64,000 nt of DNA from Agriotes lineatus (lineage: Eukaryota > Arthropoda > Insecta > Coleoptera > Elateridae), in contig CALNHX010005249.1 of NCBI GenBank assembly GCA_940337035.1, positions 1-64,000 of the forward strand, read 5' to 3'. A program made the position numbers and the translations under genes. The notes under the pieces are model-generated. The model made no database searches. It worked only from the letters and a program-made list of their open reading frames with translations, and had not been told where the DNA came from. Each line of letters opens with the position of its first letter. The first letter of the stretch is position 1. Below, piece by piece: positions 59,401 to 64,000 of this stretch.

Positions 59401-61586
59401 GTGAGGCTTGATTCTTTCAGAACCGCGTGATGGGGTAAAAAATAGCGATTAATATGGTTGTTTTGATTGGGGCTCAATGTCATGTGGCCAAGTTCGCGGT
59501 ATTCTGTCATGAACTCCTTGTAATTTCGTTCAAATATTTCGGATTTTTTAAACTTTCGCTCCATTGAGTACAAGCGCTTTGTGGCTGTATCTTGGGACGA
59601 CCCTAGCTGCGGGGGGTTCTGACGAAAGGGAAAGCGAACCATAAATCTGCCATCTGCTAGTCGCTGGTGAGTTTCATCGAAAATGCTTTCGCAAAATTGC
59701 TCGTCTTGTGAAAGGCTGATACTTTTATTCGTCGGAAGGGTTTCCATATTCCAAAATGATTCAATTTGATCACTTAATTGCTGATTCGATGCTAGATTAC
59801 ATGCGACTTGATTAGAATTAGGTGTTATGGGCATGGTGCCGCCAAGAACCCAACCGAGTTTCGTATTTTGCAATACAGGAAAATTTGGCCCAAGTGATAC
59901 TTGCCCTAAACACAACAACTTGTAAAATATGTTATTGCCCAGAATGATATCAATAGGACTCGACTTGTAAAATTGTGGATCCGCGAGTTGAATATTCGAC
60001 GGTATATGTAAACAAGAGATGTCGAATGAGGAATTTGGTACAGAACGTGTTAAATTTGGCAAAACTATAAACCGAAGGTTTTGCCTGAAAGCTGTATATT
60101 GGGAGTGAACAATTAAGTTTACTGCCTGATTGCTGCAGACCGTTGCGCCCCCAATTCCAACTATTTGGGTGTTTTGCATTTCAGCTGGTACTTTGAAATC
60201 CTTAAAGGCCGATGCCGAAAGGAAACATGCCTCCGACCCTGCATCCAAAATTGCCCTTAATAGCCTCGTTTTACCATTTGAAGAAACATGAACCAACGCC
60301 GTTGACAAAAGGGTGTTGTAAAGTGGAGCTGGTGTATTTCCTGCTGTTATTAAGGTCACTATTGCCGGTTCGGCCGTTGCTACCAGCGGCTCCTTTGTGT
60401 TTTCAAAATGCAGCACAGTGTGATGCCGTTTATGACATTTGCGACAGGAAGTAGAATGGCAATTGGCCACTCTATGGCCTGAGCGCAGACAATTTGTACA
60501 AAGAAGATGTTTTCGACTCAACTCGAATTTAGCCGCTGGATCCAAGTCCTTGAATTGATCGCATTGGGTTATAAAATGGGCTTGTTTGCAAAGGACACAC
60601 GCGGTAGCTTGAGCAGGGTTAGAATTTGCAATATGCGCTTTTAATTGTTGCGATTGACCTGTACGAATATTTTGGAACTTATTAGTTGTGGTTTGCAAAT
60701 TGTTGTCAATTGCTTCCAGCGTTTGGCACTTTTTCGTTAAAAATTCGCACAAATCTTTCCAACTTGGCTCGTCGGGAGATTTCTCTTCCCATTCTGCCGT
60801 AATCTTGGGATCTAATTTAGATAAAACAATGTGATTGATTAAAACATCCCATTTATCGGTAGGCAGATTTAATTTTTCTAGTACACTAAGATTTAAAGTA
60901 ATTTTATCTACAAACGTTCTCAATCCGACCGCTGAGACTCGCGTTACAGGGGTCACATTAAATATCGCGCTAACGTGCGTTTTTATTATTAGTTTTCGAT
61001 TTTGAAAACGCGATTTTAAAAGTTCCCATGCAGTGGCATAGTTACTGCTGGAAATCGATAGCGTTTCGATCATTCTTGCCGGTTCGCCCTTAACGCAGCT
61101 TTTCAAATAATGGAAACGTTGTATATCCGACAATCGTGCGTTGTTATTAATTAACGAGTTAAATGTGTCGAAAAAGGTTAGCCATTGGTCGTAGGTTCCA
61201 GAGAAAGAAGGCAACTCGATATTCGGTAGACGGACCTCAATTTGATGTGACATTTGAGATTCGTTTGATATTTGTGGGCTTAATTGCCGCGAAACAGTAG
61301 TAACCTGGGATAAATGGCTATTGATAGTGGCAACTACTGCGTAATATCTCTCTTCGAAGCTTACGCGATCGCGATCATGTAATTCAGTGTCATCTGCGTG
61401 CGTTTCCTCAATTTGAGATTGAATATCGTCAAATTCCCGCCATATCGTAGGAAGCTGCTCTAAACGGACGCGTAATTGAAATTCGTTTAGATTGGATTCG
61501 TCAACTCCCTTGAGATAAGTTTCAAGGCGCGTAATTTTAGCAAGAACTCTCCCGCGTTGCGAGCTTAATGTAGATGGGGGAGCCAT
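56445..61586 (-). CDS. BEL/Pao gag-pol polyprotein, 1,713 residues, uninterrupted
   Basis: One open frame covers all domains of a BEL/Pao polyprotein in order, with approximate residue positions. A gag-like DUF1759 region lies at 118-300 (LPSFSGTYDQW). Zinc knuckles with CxxC..H..C spacing lie at 330-390. An aspartic protease has LDAGSEACF at 445-455. Reverse transcriptase runs 700-930 with FYVDDALCG near 855. RNase H is at about 1050-1200. The integrase H2C2 zinc motif (HLRHYHFGH ... CVTCAR) lies at 1340-1380. The integrase core has Asp in CAVDFAG (about 1410), Asp in HSDNGTNF (about 1475) and Glu in NGLCEAAVKS (about 1528). A C-terminal DUF5641 domain runs to the end. ATG at 61586 is the first in frame. 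No stops or shifts were found, so the protein may still be made. Confidence 0.93.
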   Translation of the reverse strand: MAPPSTLSSQRGRVLAKITRLETYLKGVDESNLNEFQLRVRLEQLPTIWREFDDIQSQIEETHADDTELHDRDRVSFEERYYAVVATINSHLSQVTTVSRQLSPQISNESQMSHQIEVRLPNIELPSFSGTYDQWLTFFDTFNSLINNNARLSDIQRFHYLKSCVKGEPARMIETLSISSSNYATAWELLKSRFQNRKLIIKTHVSAIFNVTPVTRVSAVGLRTFVDKITLNLSVLEKLNLPTDKWDVLINHIVLSKLDPKITAEWEEKSPDEPSWKDLCEFLTKKCQTLEAIDNNLQTTTNKFQNIRTGQSQQLKAHIANSNPAQATACVLCKQAHFITQCDQFKDLDPAAKFELSRKHLLCTNCLRSGHRVANCHSTSCRKCHKRHHTVLHFENTKEPLVATAEPAIVTLITAGNTPAPLYNTLLSTALVHVSSNGKTRLLRAILDAGSEACFLSASAFKDFKVPAEMQNTQIVGIGGATVCSNQAVNLIVHSQYTAFRQNLRFIVLPNLTRSVPNSSFDISCLHIPSNIQLADPQFYKSSPIDIILGNNIFYKLLCLGQVSLGPNFPVLQNTKLGWVLGGTMPITPNSNQVACNLASNQQLSDQIESFWNMETLPTNKSISLSQDEQFCESIFDETHQRLADGRFMVRFPFRQNPPQLGSSQDTATKRLYSMERKFKKSEIFERNYKEFMTEYRELGHMTLSPNQNNHINRYFLPHHAVLKESSLTTRLRVVYDATTRSSSGISLNDILLTGPQLQNELFDVILRFRLPKYAISADITKMYRQIWIHPDDRKYQKILWRDNSDYPIQIFELNTVTYGTVCAPYLAIKCLQQLAIEHRNSLPEASNAVLNHFYVDDALCGSDSLEQTKLLRDQLIHLLKAGGFTLSKWAANHAELIPEAANIASSGIIKIGDHETKTLGLIWNWEQDIFKYEVDNISRTNHFTKRQILSSIARIFDPLGLIGPIITRAKIIMQKVWASGTNWDQAIPLDLNTFWVNFLADLPNINQLRIPRHVKCDNASYFEIHGFSDACPFAFAANVYLRSYSANGIVQTHLLTSKSRVAPLKQISLPRLELCGALLLCKLMAKVKGSLNINFASEFFWCDSTITLCWIGTPPHKLKTFVSNRVAEIQAASSPSNWAHVRSADNPADLVSRGVNPAQLQDNSLWWHGPAWLQADKSTWPASTFTMPAELPERKQDNVLITTASLENDVVQNLLNKVSRLTKLKKILGYCFRFKYNIRQPRESRISGPLSNDEIQNGFMHLVREIQRQHFPNEINALSNGKPIANNSNILSFNPFLDSAGMLRVGGRIKNANIPYARKHPILLPNKDKLTNLIIRDVHLRHYHFGHQALLHTIRNEFWPISGKSAIKRELRKCVTCARFTNKVAQPLMADLPATRLTPARPFSICAVDFAGPFLIREGRTRGRKIVKAYLCIFVCFATKAVHLEIVSDLSTEAFLAALRRFISRRGICQVIHSDNGTNFIGARNQLAELARLFKSELLKNKLNDFLTQNRIEWRFIPPRSPHFNGLCEAAVKSAKRLFCRLFSTNSLTFEELNTLFVEIEAILNSRPLTPLSTDPNDLTPLTPGHFLIGDALLAIPEPGLGDIASNRLRRFQYIQKMYQEFWSRWSTEYLQSLQQRSKWRQTSGQLIPGSMVLIKEPTPPQLWRLGRVLETFPGQDGVARVASVKTKSGIVKRAINQLCVLPTEKDTITSQ

Positions 61587-61635
61587 TATGAGGAAATTTA
61601 GGAAAATTTTAACTTAGGAATTGGTGAGCTTACCA

Positions 61636-61980
61636 GATTAATTGTAGCGATGCGAGTAATGGAGGTTGATACTGGCTGCGAGGCACTTCCCGCTTGACCC
61701 AGATTGATTGTAGTACGATACGATTGATAGAGGTTGATGCTGGCTGCGAGGCACTTCCCGCTTGACCCAGATTGATTGTAGCGATGCGATTGATGGAGGT
61801 TGATGCTGGCTGCGAGGCACTTCCCGCTTGACCCAGATTGATTGTGGCACTGAATTGATGGTATTGCTGCTGGCTGCGAGGCACTTCCCGCTGGACACAG
61901 ATTAATTGTGGCACTGCAATTGATGGTAGTTGCTGCTGGCTGCGAGGCACTTCCCTCTGGACACAGATTAATTGTAGCAC
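61636..61980 (-). repeat. Tandem repeats in the BEL/Pao leader, five copies of 64-68 bp
   Basis: The motif GGCTGCGAGGCACTTCCC recurs at 61674, 61742, 61808, 61872 and 61938, so the periods are 68, 66, 64 and 66. Units share a GATTGATTGTAGC segment. They lie between the primer-binding site and the polyprotein start, in the untranslated leader. Confidence 0.92.
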
Positions 61981-61983
61981 ATC

Positions 61984-61999
61984 CGAAATCGAAGGACCA
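61984..61999 (-). promoter_or_regulatory. Candidate tRNA primer-binding site
   Basis: On the minus strand, TGGTCCTTCGATTTCG begins seven bases inside the 5' LTR. TGG at the start complements the CCA end of a tRNA, as in other LTR elements. I cannot name the tRNA with confidence. Confidence 0.5.
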
Positions 62000-62006
62000 T
62001 ATAATA

Positions 62007-62258
62007 TGTATGAGCTTACGCTCGCTGGCTTAGTCGAGTGACCCAAAAATCCACAAACAAACACTTGTAGGTTAATTCCTACAAACAAACAAAAACAAAC
62101 ACTGGTAGAAAAATAACTAGTTTATTCGGTAATATGAACGGCCAGGCACTTCTGGTCGCGAAGACGGTCAGTTCCAATCTTGCCCCAGTTTGAGCCGGGG
62201 TGCGAGTCCCTAACAAGTAGGGGGTGGGAATATTTGTGGCCAATGGCAAGCTTAAACA
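62007..62258 (-). repeat. 5' LTR of the BEL/Pao element
   Basis: 252 bp partner of 55859-56110. The six visible differences cluster in about 60 bp in the first half as written on the plus strand. Confidence 0.93.
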
Positions 62259-62263
62259 GGTAT

Positions 62264-62661
62264 AATTGCTCAAATTTAAGTTGGTTATGATCGTTTGGTA
62301 GTTTTCGTGTTGTCAACTTCATATTTTAAGGTTTTATAATTTTATGACATAATTTCTAGCACATTTGATATGGATTGTTGCCAGACGGGAATGTTTCATT
62401 TGCATTTTTTTTCAAACACGCCTCACATCTATGATTAAAACCATGGAGAAAAAGATGCCTAAATTATGGGGCAACAAATATGGAATTAATACGATGTTTG
62501 CAAAATGCTATAGCGGAAATTTATTCAGCTTGGTGAATTTTCCACGGCTTAAAATTAACACATGTGTTTCTGTTACACACAGTACAATTTATTTTTTTTG
62601 TATATTTTTATTTTTTCCAAAGAATAATCTAATCGAGTACGATTGAATCTTCGAATTTTTT
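62264..62661. other. AT-rich spacer right of the BEL/Pao element
   Basis: No gene supported. The 93-codon frame at 62365-62646 has no recognised motif. Confidence 0.45.
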
Positions 62662-63373
62662 GGGTTATATCACTGAAACATCCTGCTTAGTGTCAGTTTT
62701 AACTTTTCCTGTTCGCGGTCAGGTTATTTAAACTGTCAAAACTGACACCATTGACCACTGAGCAACAAGTTTTTGTAAAGATTATTCTCTTCTCTTTATA
62801 TTAACCAGAGTTTTAAGAAGATACTCTGTTTTATATCAGGAAATACCAATAGATTATACTGTGTCAAGTATATATACTGTCAAGTAACTTCTATATACAA
62901 ACAAAAGTATCAATTCAAGTAGCAAAATACTGCTACATAGCATCTATAGTAACGCATAGTAATTGTTCAAATGTACAGTCGTGTTCAAATAAATCTGGGA
63001 CAATGTTTTTTCATATGTATGTTTAGTTAAGAATTGAAGAATATCTCCATTGATTTCCTGCTATCAGAAAGAGTTACATAAAACAGGTGATGAAATCTGT
63101 AACTGTTTCTGATAAGAGGATATCCATGGAGATATTCTTCAATTCTTAACTCAACCTGCATGTGAAAAAAACACTGTCCCAGATTTATTTGAACACGACT
63201 GTACCAATATGTGGATAAATTAAAATAAGATTTTTTGCTTATTTAACACTCAAATTGCATAGTGACAAAATTGTGTCAGTTTTAATAGAATAATTCACGG
63301 CTTCTTCGTCAGATTATTTAAACTCTCATAACTGACACTCTGTCACTAAGCATCACGTTTTCGCAATATAACC
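62662..63373. mobile_element. Foldback element with a nested MITE
   Basis: GGTTATATCACTGAAACATC near 62663 is matched in inverted form near 63345-63372, and both continue into GCTTAGTG. Internal to each end is a smaller hairpin built from GTGTCAGTTTTAA and its complement. MITE copy 2 (62976-63201) lies between them. No target duplication was identified. Confidence 0.55.
62976..63201. mobile_element. Palindromic Tc1/mariner-type MITE, copy 2
   Basis: 226 bp flanked by TA (62974-62975 and 63202-63203), the same family as 27710-27942. The ends are the same CAGTCGTGTTCAAATAAATC, and several substitutions and a short central deletion distinguish the copies. Confidence 0.9.
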
Positions 63374-63559
63374 GTCAAATCCGAAGTACTTACTGTATTA
63401 GTACCGATATTAGTGATGTTCTTAGATTGTAATCCGGCAACCCTAATCTCGCGCAGGTATACGATCGTTCAATAATTGATAGTTTCTTTAAGCAAAATTT
63501 AGTAATTTTATATTAAATAATAGTACATAGTATATACTTCAGCAGTTCTACGAGTATAT

Positions 63560-64000
63560 AAGTTATTTTTTACTTCCTTTTACGATAAGGGAAGTATTGG
63601 ATTCACCCCAAAAATTCTAAATTGGGTTTTCAACAGATCTTCACGTTTTAGAGTCCCCTGAACCCAAAAGACATGTTTTTGTTCATTGGTCTGTCTGTCT
63701 GTCTGTCTGTGTGTGTCTGCCTGTGAATAGAATATCTTAAAAACAAAAAGAGGTATGGCGTTGAAACTTCATATATGTTTTGTGTACTATCTAGATGCGA
63801 CAGCAAGCTTTTAAAGAAAATCGCATAACCGGAAGTATGGTGTTTACTCTTGTGATTTTTCAGTTTTTTTCGATTTTTTCAAAAACGGCTCTAACGATTT
63901 TTTTCAAACCTTACATTTTTATTACATTTTTAAGTGTATTGATGTGAGATAGGTGATTTTCCAGTTTAATAGCTCGAAAATGGGTTTCTTTTGTTTTTTT
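63560..64000 (-). repeat. Interspersed repeat family 'ACTTCCGGTTATGCG', copy C (runs off the window)
   Basis: Reverse-orientation copy of 35725-36415. It begins with the TACTTCC/GGGAAGTATTGGATTCACCC end, then the GTCT microsatellite at about 63690-63725, then CGCATAACCGGAAGTATGG. The window ends before the other boundary. Confidence 0.85.

Larger units (their letters stand above)
55859..62258 (-). mobile_element. BEL/Pao LTR retrotransposon, complete
   Basis: A 6.4-kb element on the minus strand with two 252-bp LTRs that differ by eye at six positions (about 2.4%). LTRs begin TGTTTAAGC and end CATACA on the minus strand. Between them are a primer-binding-site candidate, a tandem-repeat leader, one long gag-pol frame and a purine-rich GGCGGGCGGCAT tract before the 3' LTR. 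The flanks GTTGG (55854-55858) and GGTAT (62259-62263) do not match, so no target duplication is visible. Confidence 0.95.

Overview
The window is eukaryotic and almost certainly from an insect. It is AT-rich and intron-bearing. It holds one recognisable host gene, a Tweedle-type (DUF243) cuticle protein, which is an insect-specific family. The rest is dominated by insect-type transposons: BEL/Pao, hAT, Tc1/mariner, P-like (THAP), non-LTR elements and palindromic MITEs. The mix would suit a beetle or another insect with a repeat-rich genome, but the order is inferred and not shown.

Layout. Positions 1-9.9 kb are mostly unremarkable AT-rich DNA with a 5S rRNA-derived SINE (5236-5505, minus). 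Positions 9.9-16.7 kb hold a small MITE, a 733-bp hairpin element with almost identical 253-bp arms (11024-11756), a T-rich unidentified open stretch (13.2-14.3 kb) and an inverted LINE copy (15.5-16.6 kb). Positions 17-27 kb look like mostly unique host DNA and contain the eight-exon Tweedle gene (20030-24186, plus strand).

From 27.4 kb onward the window is a stack of nested transposons that can be ordered in time by target-site duplications. A minus-strand LINE (about 27400-35290) was hit by a P-like THAP element (30525-31264). A hAT element (31272-34474) then landed exactly on the P-like element's edge. A mariner-type derivative follows (35438-36580). A 5.5-kb hAT (37080-42550, perfect 8-bp duplication) contains a second hAT (40553-42424), which contains a 5'-truncated LINE (41363-41844, 12-bp duplication). 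At 46.1-47.1 kb a widespread-type insect repeat carries a 550-bp CCCGT pentanucleotide satellite.

A degraded mariner gene (47267-52152) is split by a 3.8-kb hAT (47666-51506). The transposase gene of that hAT is complete except for a 630-bp MITE inserted in frame with a TTA duplication. Next come a 1,000-bp Tc1-like internal-deletion derivative (52311-53310) and a long-TIR Tc1/mariner copy with a DD41D catalytic spacing (53410-55609, frameshifted). The window closes with a BEL/Pao retrotransposon (55859-62258) that has 252-bp LTRs and an uninterrupted 1,713-codon reading frame on the minus strand, then foldback and repeat DNA.

The only gene with a probable organismal role is the cuticle protein. 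The rest records repeated transposon insertion. No tRNA, full-length rRNA gene or CRISPR array was seen.
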